DNA from: Actinobacillus indolicus
GTDB lineage: Bacteria > Pseudomonadota > Gammaproteobacteria > Enterobacterales > Pasteurellaceae
NCBI RefSeq assembly: GCF_004519515.1
Contig: NZ_CP038145.1
Span: forward strand, 1,964,001 to 2,028,000
Length of the DNA stretch: 64,000 nt
Reading direction: 5' to 3'
Shown here piece after piece: positions 35,415-44,378 of the stretch. Within the stretch, counting starts at the first letter, position 1. The number at the start of each line of letters is the position of its first letter. A program made the position numbers and the translations under genes. The notes beneath the pieces are model-generated. The model ran no database searches and was not told the origin of the DNA. It saw only the letters and a program-made list of their open reading frames with translations.

Positions 35415-36281
35415 ATGAGTTCAAATTCAAAAAAACATTTAGGGCATACAGCCCGTAAACGCTTTGGTCAAAACTTTTTACACGACCAAAACGTGATTCA
35501 TAGTATTGTGGCGGCAATTAATCCGCAAAAAGATCAGTTTTTATTAGAAATCGGTCCAGGTTTAGGGGCATTAACCGAGCCTGTGGCAGATCTTGTTGAT
35601 CATTTAACGGTGGTTGAGCTAGACCGAGATCTAGCAGAACGCTTACGTCATCACCCTTTTTTACACCAAAAATTAACTGTGATTGAACAAGATGCGTTGC
35701 GTTTTGATTTCCGAGCCTATTTTGATAGCCTAGCGTTAAATGGTAAAGCGGTCAAAGTGTTTGGTAACTTGCCTTACAACATTTCAACTCCGTTGATGTT
35801 CCATCTCTTTAAGTTCCACGACTTAATTCAAGATATGCACTTTATGTTGCAAAAAGAGGTAGTGAAACGTTTATGTGCGGCTCCAAACAGCAAAGCATAT
35901 GGACGTTTAACGATTATGGCGCAATATTATTGCCAAGTGATGCCTGTGTTAGAAGTGCCACCGACGGCATTTAAACCAGCTCCAAAAGTCGATTCTGCGG
36001 TCGTTCGTTTAGTACCTTATAAAACGTTACCACATCCAGTCAAAGATATTTATTGGTTAAATCGTGTGACGACGCAAGCCTTTAATCAACGCCGTAAAAC
36101 ATTACGCAATGCACTTTCTACCTTGTTCAGTGCAGAGCAATTAGAAGCACTTGGGGTAGATTTGAATGCACGGGCAGAAAACTTATCTTTAGCAGATTAT
36201 GCTCGATTAGCAAACTGGCTATGTGATAATCCGCCTGAACAACCCAATAATGAAATTGAATTTATTGATATAGAAAATTAA
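35415..36281 (+). CDS. rsmA: 16S rRNA (adenine1518-N6/adenine1519-N6)-dimethyltransferase
   Basis: A 288-residue SAM-dependent methyltransferase that dimethylates two adenines in the 16S 3' hairpin. FGQNFLHD (17-24) and EIGPGLGALTEP are the SAM-site motifs, and NLPYNISTPL the catalytic motif IV. Confidence 0.97.
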   Translation: MSSNSKKHLGHTARKRFGQNFLHDQNVIHSIVAAINPQKDQFLLEIGPGLGALTEPVADLVDHLTVVELDRDLAERLRHHPFLHQKLTVIEQDALRFDFRAYFDSLALNGKAVKVFGNLPYNISTPLMFHLFKFHDLIQDMHFMLQKEVVKRLCAAPNSKAYGRLTIMAQYYCQVMPVLEVPPTAFKPAPKVDSAVVRLVPYKTLPHPVKDIYWLNRVTTQAFNQRRKTLRNALSTLFSAEQLEALGVDLNARAENLSLADYARLANWLCDNPPEQPNNEIEFIDIEN

Positions 36282-36289
36282 TGAGAGAA

Positions 36290-36319
36290 GGATATGCTAG
36301 ATCATTATCTAGTATATCC
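36290..36319. repeat. 13-bp perfect hairpin after rsmA
   Basis: Arms 36290-36302 and 36307-36319 pair fully with one G-T wobble around CATT. No T-run follows on the plus strand, so it is not a classical terminator; it may stabilise the 3' end of rsmA mRNA. Confidence 0.55.
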
Positions 36320-36323
36320 ATTT

Positions 36324-36348
36324 AAAAAAAAGCACTCAAATGAGTGCT
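36324..36348 (-). terminator. terminator of tRNA-Asn
   Basis: On the minus strand AGCACTC-ATTT-GAGTGCT is followed by eight T residues, about 100 nt after the tRNA. Confidence 0.85.
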
Positions 36349-36446
36349 AATTCTTTTGATCTAATTCGAGGAGGTATGAATTACTGTTTTATAAAAGGAG
36401 ACAAATAAAACAAGACCAAAAGCAAAAAACTAAAGGAGGAAATCGT

Positions 36447-36522
36447 TGGCTCCTCCTGCTGGACTTGAACCAGCGACATACGGATTAACAGTCCGCCGTT
36501 CTACCGACTGAACTAAGGAGGA
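36447..36522 (-). tRNA. tRNA-Asn (GTT)
   Basis: A 76-nt cloverleaf with encoded CCA; TCCTCCT acceptor arm pairs with AGGAGGA, D-loop AGTTCAGTCGGTAGA, anticodon loop CTGTTAA with GTT, T-loop GGTTCAAGTCC. The rest of the interval 36282-36608 holds only the two hairpins listed separately. Confidence 0.97.
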
Positions 36523-36608
36523 ACGTACTGATGCACATAGTAGGTGAAAGTGAATTTGCCGTCAAACAGCTAAACTCAACTTTGCAATTCTTGAATTATG
36601 ATTAAATT

Positions 36609-37364
36609 TTAATCTTTTTCTTTACTGCAGACCGAACAATTTGACTGTTTCGGCAATTTCATTTCTCGGACAGAAAAGTTTAATCCGTCAATCATCAGTA
36701 ACTTTCCTGATAAGCTCTTGCCAATATTGAGCAACACTTTAATAGCTTCCAACGCCTGTAAACTGCCGATTACGCCAACGATTGGTGCGATTACGCCTGC
36801 TTCGACACAGCTTAATACATTTTCTCCAAATAGTTGGCTTAAACATTGGTAGCAAGGCTCTGCTTCGCCATAGCGAAATACGCTGACTTGCCCTTCAAAA
36901 CGAATTGCCGAACCTGACACGAGCGGTTTCTTTACATTAAAACAAATTTTGTTCAATGTATTGCGAATATCGACGTTATCCGTGCAATCTAACACCGCAT
37001 CAAATTGTGGAATTAATTCTGCCCATTCAGTTTCGTTGAGATGGGCATTGATGGTTTCAATCTCAATATGGGGATTGAGTTCGCTTAAACGCTGTTTGGC
37101 GGATACCACTTTCGGCATTCCGATGGTGGCATCAGTGTGTAACACTTGGCGTTGTAAATTCGAGAGCGAAACCGTATCAAAATCGACTAAGGTTAAATGC
37201 CCGATACCCGCAGTGGCAAGGTATTGGCTAGCAGAACAACCTAGTCCGCCCAAGCCGACAATCAATACGCGACTGGCTTTCAGTTTTTCTTGACCGTCAA
37301 AATCGATACTTCTTAGTATGATTTGGCGGTTGTAACGTAACATTTCTGGATCGGAGAGTTGCAT
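36609..37364 (-). CDS. moeB: molybdopterin-synthase adenylyltransferase
   Basis: A 251-residue E1-like enzyme that adenylates the C-terminus of MoaD in molybdenum-cofactor synthesis. VLIVGLGGLGCSASQYL (about 33-49) is the nucleotide fold, DCTDNVDIRN the conserved Asp loop, and CYQC...CSVC the zinc-binding pairs. One nt after moeA, as in the moeAB operon. Confidence 0.95.
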   Translation of the reverse strand: MQLSDPEMLRYNRQIILRSIDFDGQEKLKASRVLIVGLGGLGCSASQYLATAGIGHLTLVDFDTVSLSNLQRQVLHTDATIGMPKVVSAKQRLSELNPHIEIETINAHLNETEWAELIPQFDAVLDCTDNVDIRNTLNKICFNVKKPLVSGSAIRFEGQVSVFRYGEAEPCYQCLSQLFGENVLSCVEAGVIAPIVGVIGSLQALEAIKVLLNIGKSLSGKLLMIDGLNFSVREMKLPKQSNCSVCSKEKD

Positions 37365-37365
37365 A

Positions 37366-38598
37366 TTATCTCAATAAATGGTTAAACGGCTGAATAGTCA
37401 CTTGCTCACTCACGGCAACATTGCCACGTTCTTGCTCAAGTACAATAAAACAGTTGCTTTCATTAAACGCACTAAAAATATGCGAGCCTTGTGTTCCAAC
37501 GGTTTTTACTTCAAGTTGCCCATTTTCATTCGCATAGAAAAAGCCCCGTTGGAAATCTTGGCGACCAACAGCTTTCTTGAGTGGAACTGCGGTACAAGCG
37601 GTTAAATTTGGTGAAAAGTTTGCAATATTTTCATCGGATCTGCCCGCGAGTTTCAATAATGCAGGCTGAACAAGTTGATAGAAAGTGACTAAAGCAGACA
37701 CAGGATTACCCGGTAAACCAAAGAACCACGCTTTTTCCAATTTACCAAATGCAAAAGGTTTGCCAGGCTTCATTGCAATTTTCCAAAAGCCGATTTGCCC
37801 CAGTTTTTCCAAGACATCTTTGGTGAAATCCGCTTCGCCAACGGACACACCGCCACTTGTAATTAATACATCGGCGGTTTGTTGTGCTTCGGTAAAGGTC
37901 TTCTCAAACAGGCTAGGATCATCAGGCAAAATACCGTAATCGACAATTTCACAATCCATTTTTTCTAGCAAAAGACGGACGGTAAAACGGTTGGTGTCGT
38001 AAATTTGTCCTTCTTGCAACGGATTTCCAACAGAGACTAATTCATCACCCGTTGAAAGAATAGCGACTTTCAAACGAGGATAAACGGCAACTTTATCAAT
38101 TCCCAGCGAAGCCAATAGCGGTAGGCTTGCCACATTTAACAGACTGCCTTTGGCGAGAACCAATGCCCCTTGCTTCACATCTTCACCAATACGGCGGATA
38201 TTATCCCCCAATTTCTTAGGTAGACGATTAATGGTGACAGAGCCATCTGCATTCAGTGTCGTATCTTCCTGCATCACCACAGCATCGGCTTCCACTGGCA
38301 CTTTCGCCCCTGTCATAATCCGTACACAGCTTCCTTGTTGCATTTCAGCCAGAAACGGATTACCAGCAAAGGCTTTACCAGCGATTTGTAGTGTAGTGGA
38401 ATGTTCAAGATCTGCCATACGTACCGCATAGCCGTCCATTGCAGAGTTATCAAAATTCGGCACGTTAATCGGTGAAAAAATATCATCAGCACAAATTCGG
38501 TTTACCGCTTGATCAAGTGGAATGATCTCTTGTGATGTTGGACGTGGTAGCTGATTTAGCATTGTGTCGAGTGCTTGAGAAAGTGGAAGTAAAGACAT
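37366..38598 (-). CDS. moeA: molybdopterin molybdenumtransferase
   Basis: A 410-residue enzyme that inserts molybdenum into adenylated molybdopterin. NVPNFDNSAMDGYAVR (about 42-57), VRIMTGAKVP and ILSTGDELV, then TSGGVSVGEADFTK and GLPGNPVSALVTF are the family signatures. First gene of a two-gene minus-strand operon with moeB. Confidence 0.96.
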   Translation of the reverse strand: MSLLPLSQALDTMLNQLPRPTSQEIIPLDQAVNRICADDIFSPINVPNFDNSAMDGYAVRMADLEHSTTLQIAGKAFAGNPFLAEMQQGSCVRIMTGAKVPVEADAVVMQEDTTLNADGSVTINRLPKKLGDNIRRIGEDVKQGALVLAKGSLLNVASLPLLASLGIDKVAVYPRLKVAILSTGDELVSVGNPLQEGQIYDTNRFTVRLLLEKMDCEIVDYGILPDDPSLFEKTFTEAQQTADVLITSGGVSVGEADFTKDVLEKLGQIGFWKIAMKPGKPFAFGKLEKAWFFGLPGNPVSALVTFYQLVQPALLKLAGRSDENIANFSPNLTACTAVPLKKAVGRQDFQRGFFYANENGQLEVKTVGTQGSHIFSAFNESNCFIVLEQERGNVAVSEQVTIQPFNHLLR

Positions 38599-38667
38599 TG
38601 GGTGTTCCCTGATAAATACAATAGTTGATACATAAAATATGTGAAAAGGATTGTGTATTATTTTTTC

Positions 38668-38737
38668 GTAGGGGCGGGGTTTATCCCCGCCCGCTGATAT
38701 ATCTTTGCATTCGGGCGGGGATAAACCCCGCCTCTAC
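38668..38737. repeat. palindromic GGGGCGGGG-type repeat element
   Basis: Two 26-nt arms (38668-38693 and 38712-38737) are inverted copies with a single mismatch, separated by 18 nt. Each arm itself contains GGGGTTTATCCCC, an inner palindrome. It lies between moeA and the MarC-family gene and encodes nothing. Confidence 0.8.
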
Positions 38738-38758
38738 ATTTCGGTTATGCAATGTATA

Positions 38759-39382
38759 TTACCCCATCTGTGCCTGAGTAATAAAATCTTTCAACCCGAG
38801 CAAAATATTATTAATGGCAACCGCAGAAAGAATTAAGCCCATCACACGGCTAATAATAGCTGCACCAGCATGACCAATAAAGTGTTGAATACGGTTTGCC
38901 ACTAAAAATAAAATATAGGTAATTAGCAATACTGAAAGCATAATCCCTGTAGTAAAAACTTGATCTAAAAAGCTATATCTGTGATTATCCGTTAATAAAA
39001 CGACGGCCATCATTGCTCCAGGCGATGCAATAGAGGGAACGGCAAGTGGATAAACGGCTAATTCATGTAAGTTGCTACGCATTTTAATTTCATGATCAGG
39101 TTTGCTTTCACCAAAAATCATCGTTAATGCAAATAGCAATAAGACTAAGCCCCCCGCAATTTGGAATGCTGAGAGTGGAATTTGCATTGCTTCAAGTAAC
39201 CATTGTCCCATGACCAAGAAAAAGAGTAAAATCCCAGCCGAAATTAAAATCGCATTACGGGCAATCTTACGACGATCCTCTGGTGATAAACCAACGGTTT
39301 TTGCCAAATAAACGGGAATTGAACCAATCGGGTCGATGACAGCCCAAAGAACAACGAATTGGACAACTAACGAATCAAACAT
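38759..39382 (-). CDS. MarC-family integral membrane protein
   Basis: A 207-residue inner-membrane protein with about six helices. FVVLWAVIDPIGSIPVYLA (10-28) and AVPSIASPGAMMAVV match the two conserved MarC repeats (DPxGxxP and AxPxxAGPGA, here ASPGA). Function of the family is unknown; a link to multidrug resistance was withdrawn for E. coli MarC. Confidence 0.88.
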   Translation of the reverse strand: MFDSLVVQFVVLWAVIDPIGSIPVYLAKTVGLSPEDRRKIARNAILISAGILLFFLVMGQWLLEAMQIPLSAFQIAGGLVLLLFALTMIFGESKPDHEIKMRSNLHELAVYPLAVPSIASPGAMMAVVLLTDNHRYSFLDQVFTTGIMLSVLLITYILFLVANRIQHFIGHAGAAIISRVMGLILSAVAINNILLGLKDFITQAQMG

Positions 39383-39461
39383 TTACTTTTCCTTATAAAA
39401 CAAGATCTTCGTTATTGTGCAATAAATTTACCCTAAAACCAAACAACTTATTTAATTTTCA

Positions 39462-41375
39462 ATGATTTTTTTTACAGATTTAACCTTAAAACGTGGTCAA
39501 AGCATCTTACTTGAACAAGCAAATGCAACTATTCATACAGGGCAGAAAGTTGGCTTAATCGGCAAAAATGGCTGTGGTAAATCGTCACTGTTTGCCTTAT
39601 TAAAAAATGAGCTACAAGCAGAAGGTGGTGATGCCAGCTATCCGAAAAACTGGTCGATTGCATGGGTAAACCAAGAAACACCAGCATTAGATATCTCTGC
39701 GTTGGATTATGTAATCCAAGGCGATCGAGAATATACCGAACTCACCGTCCAACTTGAGCAAGCCAACCTTGAGAATAACGGCAATTTGATTGCCACCTTA
39801 CACGCCCAACTAGATACCATTGACGCTTGGACAATTCAATCTAGAGCTTCAACCCTACTCAACGGCTTAGGTTTTAGCACTGAACAGCTTCAACTGCCAG
39901 TAAAATCCTTTTCGGGCGGTTGGATAATGCGGTTAAATTTGGCTCAAGCTTTAATTTGCCGTTCCGATTTGTTGCTACTTGACGAGCCAACCAACCACCT
40001 AGATTTAGACGCGGTAATTTGGCTTGAACGCTGGTTAAGTAACTATCGTGGTACGTTATTGCTGATTTCCCACGACCGAGATTTTCTTGACCCGATTATC
40101 GACCGTGTCTTGCATATCGAACAGCAAAAACTTTTTGATTACACGGGCAATTACAGTTCATTTGAAATTCAGCGAGCAACGAAACTCGCCCAACAAAATG
40201 CGGCTTATCAGCAACAGCAACAAAAAATCGCCCATTTGCAAAAATTTATCGACCGCTTTAAAGCCAAAGCTACCAAAGCAAAACAGGCTCAAAGTCGTGT
40301 CAAAGCTCTCGAAAAAATGGAACTGATTGCCCCAGCTTATGCCGACAGCCCATTTTCCTTTGAGTTTAGAGAACCACTTTCACTGCCTAACCCTTTGTTA
40401 ATGATGGAAAAAGTCAGTGCAGGCTATGGGGAAAGAACCGTGTTGCAATCGGTCAAACTTAATCTTGTACCAGGTTCTCGCATTGGTTTATTAGGACGAA
40501 ACGGTGCAGGGAAATCCACCTTGATTAAGCTACTGGCAGGGGAAATTCAAGCACAATCAGGGCATACTCAACTGGCAAAAGGCGTTCAACTTGGCTACTT
40601 CGCTCAACATCAATTAGACACCTTGCGAGCAGATGAAAGTGCCTTGTGGCATTTAGCTCGCCTTGCCCCAGAAAAAACCGAACAAGAACTACGCAACTAT
40701 TTGGGCGGTTTTGCGTTTCACGGCGATAAGGTCAAACAAGCGGTCAGTTCTTTCTCTGGCGGTGAAAAAGCTCGCCTTGTGCTTGCGCTTATCGTATGGC
40801 AACGCCCGAACTTACTGCTACTCGACGAACCGACCAACCACTTAGATCTCGATATGCGTCAAGCCTTAACCGAAGCCCTGACACAATATGAAGGATCGTT
40901 GGTGATCGTATCCCACGACCGCCATTTATTACGCAGTACCGTCAATGAATTTTACTTAGTTCACGACGGCAAAGTGGAAGAATTTAACGGCGATTTGGAA
41001 GACTATCAAAAATGGCTAAATGAGCTAAATGCTCAGTTGGAATGTGCAAAAAAAGCGGACAATTCGACCGCTTGTAACAATGAAAACAGTGCGGTAAACC
41101 GCAAAGAGCAAAAACGCCAAGAAGCCGAATTACGCCAACAAGCCGCCCCACTTCGCAAAAAGCTGACGCAGTTGGAAAAAGAGTTAGAGAAACTCACCGC
41201 TAGTTTAACAACCCTAGAAGAAATGCTGGCTTCCCCTGAAATCTATGATGCAGAAAATAAAGCCAAATTGACAGACACCTTGGCAAAGCAAGTAGCAACT
41301 AAAAAACAGCTGGAAGAAGTCGAAATGGAATGGCTGGAAGTGCAAGGGCAGTTGGAAGTATTGATGAGTGGCTAA
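39462..41375 (+). CDS. yheS: ABC-F ATPase YheS
   Basis: A 637-residue soluble protein with two ABC domains and no membrane part. Walker A GKNGCGKSS (34-42) and GRNGAGKST (about 346-354); signatures FSGGWIMRLNLA and FSGGEKARLVLA; LLLLDEPTNHLDLD twice; a charged inter-domain linker and coiled-coil tail (about 530-637). ABC-F proteins work on the ribosome. Length equals that of E. coli YheS. Confidence 0.93.
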   Translation: MIFFTDLTLKRGQSILLEQANATIHTGQKVGLIGKNGCGKSSLFALLKNELQAEGGDASYPKNWSIAWVNQETPALDISALDYVIQGDREYTELTVQLEQANLENNGNLIATLHAQLDTIDAWTIQSRASTLLNGLGFSTEQLQLPVKSFSGGWIMRLNLAQALICRSDLLLLDEPTNHLDLDAVIWLERWLSNYRGTLLLISHDRDFLDPIIDRVLHIEQQKLFDYTGNYSSFEIQRATKLAQQNAAYQQQQQKIAHLQKFIDRFKAKATKAKQAQSRVKALEKMELIAPAYADSPFSFEFREPLSLPNPLLMMEKVSAGYGERTVLQSVKLNLVPGSRIGLLGRNGAGKSTLIKLLAGEIQAQSGHTQLAKGVQLGYFAQHQLDTLRADESALWHLARLAPEKTEQELRNYLGGFAFHGDKVKQAVSSFSGGEKARLVLALIVWQRPNLLLLDEPTNHLDLDMRQALTEALTQYEGSLVIVSHDRHLLRSTVNEFYLVHDGKVEEFNGDLEDYQKWLNELNAQLECAKKADNSTACNNENSAVNRKEQKRQEAELRQQAAPLRKKLTQLEKELEKLTASLTTLEEMLASPEIYDAENKAKLTDTLAKQVATKKQLEEVEMEWLEVQGQLEVLMSG

Positions 41376-41435
41376 TTTTGTGACTCTCATCGAAAAATGC
41401 AGTTTTTTTGAAAGACAGATAAAACCATAATTTAT

Positions 41436-41448
41436 ATGCTATAAGCAT
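41436..41448 (+). promoter_or_regulatory. candidate HicB operator over an extended -10
   Basis: Palindrome ATGCT-ATA-AGCAT includes TGCTATAAG, an extended -10 element, 41 nt before hicA. HicB antitoxins commonly repress their own promoter by such sites. Confidence 0.4.
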
Positions 41449-41488
41449 TTGAACAATCATATTTGTTAGGCTAAAATGGTACTAAATT

Positions 41489-41764
41489 ATGGTTTCATTT
41501 TATATTAGAAAGAAACATCAAAAGACACTCGTTCAGCTTTATCAGCATCCAATTTCAGCAAACATAAAATGGTCTGATATTGAAGCACTTTTTCTTGAAC
41601 TCGGAGCAACAATTCAAGAGAGAGAAGGAAGTCGAATTGCAATTATTTTGTTTGGTCAAGTTAAAGTATTCCATCGACCACATCCAAATCCAGATACAGA
41701 TAAAGGGGCTGTTGTGTCGGTAAGAAAATGGCTAGAAGAAAATGGGGTTGTTCCGTATGCGTAA
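41489..41764 (+). CDS. hicA: HicA-family toxin
   Basis: A 91-residue dsRBD-fold mRNA interferase family member. WSDIEALFLELGATIQER, GSRIAIILFG, VFHRPHPNPDTDKGAVVSV and RKWLEENGV follow the HicA layout. The catalytic-site motif GSH of classic HicA reads GSR here, which is usual for this subfamily; the nearby FHRPH may supply the histidine. Weak ribosome site. The stop overlaps the start of the antitoxin. Confidence 0.85.
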   Translation: MVSFYIRKKHQKTLVQLYQHPISANIKWSDIEALFLELGATIQEREGSRIAIILFGQVKVFHRPHPNPDTDKGAVVSVRKWLEENGVVPYA

Positions 41765-42092
41765 TATAATGGAAATCAATGGGCATAAAGCTGTGATTGC
41801 TTATGATGCTGATATCGAACTTTTTCGTGGTGAATTTATCGGCTTAAATGGTGGTGCGGATTTTTACGCTGATAATGTCATTGATTTACGAAAAGAAGGT
41901 GAAAAAAGTTTACAAACCTTTTTAGACATTTGCCAAGAGCAAGGGATATCGCCTTATAAATCTTATTCAGGGCGTTTTAATGTCAGAATAAGTTCTGAAT
42001 TACATTGTGCCGCAGTTACTGCTGCTGCAGCACAAAATATCAGTTTAAATGAATGGATTAATCAAACGATTGCTAAATCGCTTGAAAAATAA
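41757..42092 (+). CDS. hicB: HicB-family antitoxin
   Basis: A 111-residue antitoxin. Residues about 5-65 are the HicB RNase-H-like domain (YDADIELFRGEFIGLNGGADF broken as DADIELFRGEF and GLNGGADFYAD) and about 75-111 a ribbon-helix-helix (FNVRISSELHCAAVTAAA, then ISLNEWINQTIA). I take ATG 41757, overlapping hicA by 8 bp; 41769 is an alternative. The stop is 9 nt before menC. Confidence 0.85.
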   Translation: MRNIMEINGHKAVIAYDADIELFRGEFIGLNGGADFYADNVIDLRKEGEKSLQTFLDICQEQGISPYKSYSGRFNVRISSELHCAAVTAAAAQNISLNEWINQTIAKSLEK

Positions 42093-42101
42093 GGAACACC
42101 A

Positions 42102-43076
42102 ATGAAAACTGCCCAACTTTACCGCTATTCCTTACCTGTTGAAACAGGCATTATCTTACGCAACCGCCGTTTAAAACAACGAGAAGGCTTAATTATCCAT
42201 TTGCAACAGGCTGACAAAGAAGGGTGGGGGGAAATCGCTCCATTGCCTGAATTTAGCCAAGAAACTTTGGCGGAAGCGGAAATCGCAGTTCGCCAATGGA
42301 TTGAAAAATGGCTAAATCATCAAGACGAATCTTTAACATCTTATCCGCCGTCCGTTGCCTTTGGGGTGAGTTGTGCCTTAGCAGAACTAAATGGAACATT
42401 AAGCGAAGAAGCCAACTTTCAAACTGTGCCGCTCTGTTATGGTGACCCTGATGAACTTTATGCGGAACTTAACCAAATGCAAGGGAAAAAAATCGCAAAA
42501 ATTAAGGTCGGTCTGTATGAAGCTAATCGAGATGGACTTATTGCGGATATGTTTCTAGAAGCAATTCCTGATTTAAAATTGCGACTTGATGCAAATAGAT
42601 CGTGGACATTGGAAAAAGCATTACTTTTTGCAAGTAAAATTGCCCCTGAACGCAAAGATCGTATTCAATTTTTAGAAGAACCCTGCAAAAAGCCAGAACT
42701 TTCACGTCAATTTGCTGAACAGACGGGGATCAACATAGCTTGGGATGAAACTGTTCGAGAGCCTGATTTTTCGGTAAAAAAAGAGCCGAATCTGACCGCT
42801 ATTGTGATTAAACCGACGCTTGTTGGCTCCCTTGAGAAATGTATTTCATTAATTGAACAGGCACATCAGCAAGGTTTAATTGCCGTGATAAGTTCAAGTA
42901 TTGAATCCAGTCTTGGACTTACTCAGCTAGCATGTTTTGCGAATCAATACACCCCGAATACTTTGGCTGGTTTAGATACGTTAGATTTGATGAAAGCACA
43001 ATTATTAAGGCAGTGGGGGGATTCAACATTGCCTTTAGCTGATCTGAATAGTGAGTTTGTTACAAAATTATGCTAA
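42102..43076 (+). CDS. menC: o-succinylbenzoate synthase
   Basis: A 324-residue enolase-superfamily enzyme of menaquinone synthesis. KIAKIKVGLYE holds the catalytic KxK (about 132-134), RLDANRSW, FLEEPCK and WDETVRE the metal ligands, VIKPTLVGS the second lysine. Nine nt after hicB with no terminator between, so part of its transcription may depend on the toxin-antitoxin promoter. Confidence 0.93.
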   Translation: MKTAQLYRYSLPVETGIILRNRRLKQREGLIIHLQQADKEGWGEIAPLPEFSQETLAEAEIAVRQWIEKWLNHQDESLTSYPPSVAFGVSCALAELNGTLSEEANFQTVPLCYGDPDELYAELNQMQGKKIAKIKVGLYEANRDGLIADMFLEAIPDLKLRLDANRSWTLEKALLFASKIAPERKDRIQFLEEPCKKPELSRQFAEQTGINIAWDETVREPDFSVKKEPNLTAIVIKPTLVGSLEKCISLIEQAHQQGLIAVISSSIESSLGLTQLACFANQYTPNTLAGLDTLDLMKAQLLRQWGDSTLPLADLNSEFVTKLC

Positions 43077-43082
43077 AAATAA

Positions 43083-43108
43083 AGCACGGGTAAAATACTC
43101 GTGCTTAT
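43083..43108. terminator. bidirectional terminator between menC and pgeF
   Basis: AAGCACG / CGTGCTT hairpin with an inner GTA/TAC; A-rich on one side and T-rich on the other, between two converging genes. Confidence 0.65.
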
Positions 43109-43112
43109 TGGA

Positions 43113-43850
43113 TTATTCACTACGCCAAATCAGCGTTGCCATTCGCCCTGTAATTTTATCTCTACGGTAAGAGAAAAATTGTTCTGCATCGCAATAGGTA
43201 CAATAATCGCCCCCTGCAATTTCCGTAATCCCAAGTTTATTTAAGCGTTGGCAAGCAATTTGGTAAAGATTACCAAGGAACTTACCGCTTGTTTGTTCAT
43301 CTACAACAAAGGCTTCTCTCGCTTGGGGATCGAAGGCACAAAATTGTGCTATCACTTCTTCTCCGACTTGAAATGCAGTTGGACCGATTGCAGGACCTAG
43401 CCAAACACAAATATTCTCTGGCTCACATTCAAATTCTGCCACCGTAGCTTCAAGCACGCCATCGCATAAACCACGCCAACCTGCGTGGGCTGCCGCAATC
43501 TCTTTGCCATCTTTACTGCAAAAAAGCACAGGCAAACAATCTGCGGTCATCACTAAACAGACTTGGTTTGCTTGGTTGGTATAAACTGCGTCCGCTTCAA
43601 TGTCGTTTTGTTCATAGGGTAGACGTAGCACTCTTGTACTATGCGTTTGCGTTAAATAGAGCGGAAAATGTGGCAAATTGCCTTGTTCTTGCAAGATTTC
43701 ACGATTAGTTTGTACTGATTGTGGATCATCAGTAACGTGATCACCCAAATTCAAGCTATCAAAGGGAGCTTGGCTTATCCCACCTTCTCGAGTGGTGGTG
43801 AATGCGTGAACAAAATCAGGAACAGACCAAGTTGGCAGAATTTTTTTCAT
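43113..43850 (-). CDS. pgeF: multicopper-like laccase-domain protein YfiH/PgeF
   Basis: A 245-residue DUF152 protein. HVTDDPQSVQTNRE, TADCLPVLFCSK (the zinc cysteine), and AAHAGWRGL with its histidine are the family motifs. PgeF edits peptidoglycan errors, and purified homologues act as purine nucleoside phosphorylases. Four nt after ridA stop on the same strand. Confidence 0.92.
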   Translation of the reverse strand: MKKILPTWSVPDFVHAFTTTREGGISQAPFDSLNLGDHVTDDPQSVQTNREILQEQGNLPHFPLYLTQTHSTRVLRLPYEQNDIEADAVYTNQANQVCLVMTADCLPVLFCSKDGKEIAAAHAGWRGLCDGVLEATVAEFECEPENICVWLGPAIGPTAFQVGEEVIAQFCAFDPQAREAFVVDEQTSGKFLGNLYQIACQRLNKLGITEIAGGDYCTYCDAEQFFSYRRDKITGRMATLIWRSE

Positions 43851-43853
43851 TGT

Positions 43854-44243
43854 TTATTTTCTCACCGCAATCGCTTCAATCTCAATGCCAACATCTTTTG
43901 GTAAACGTGCGACTTCAACACAAGAACGAGCAGGGAAATTTGGGTGATTGTTTTCACGGAAAAAGGCTTCATATTCGGCATTTACCGTGGCAAAGTCATT
44001 GAGATCTTTCACAAATACAGTGGTTTTTACAATATCTGCCACAGATAAACCCGCTTGTTCAATGATCGCTTTGACATTTTCAAGGGATTGACGAGCTTGA
44101 GCTTTGATATCCACAGGCACTTCGCCTGTTTTTGGATTAACTGGAATTTGTCCTGATGTTAGCACTAAATTGCCTAAATCAACCGCTTGTACATAAGGTC
44201 CGATTGCTTTTGGGGCATTTTCAGTATGAATAACAGTTGTCAT
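43854..44243 (-). CDS. ridA: Rid-family enamine/imine deaminase
   Basis: A 129-residue RidA protein that hydrolyses reactive enamines from PLP enzymes. GPYVQAVDLGNLVLTSGQIP (18-37) and RSCVEVARLPKDVGIEIEAIA (broken as SCVEVARLP and VGIEIEAIA, with the conserved arginine) are diagnostic. Start at ATG 44243 behind AAGGAG. Confidence 0.94.
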   Translation of the reverse strand: MTTVIHTENAPKAIGPYVQAVDLGNLVLTSGQIPVNPKTGEVPVDIKAQARQSLENVKAIIEQAGLSVADIVKTTVFVKDLNDFATVNAEYEAFFRENNHPNFPARSCVEVARLPKDVGIEIEAIAVRK

Positions 44244-44378
44244 AAAAATCTCCTTGTGAAATAAATTAAATTCAACATTGAGAGTTTGAAAGTTTTTTTG
44301 TGGTTTGTAAATAGTTATAATAGCCAACTATTAGGATTTACATTTTTTCATTTAAAACTACCCGCTTGTGAGAACATA

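Noticed and set aside
36290..36319. Terminator for rsmA
   Set aside because: The stem is perfect but the following sequence is A-rich, with no T-run on the plus strand.
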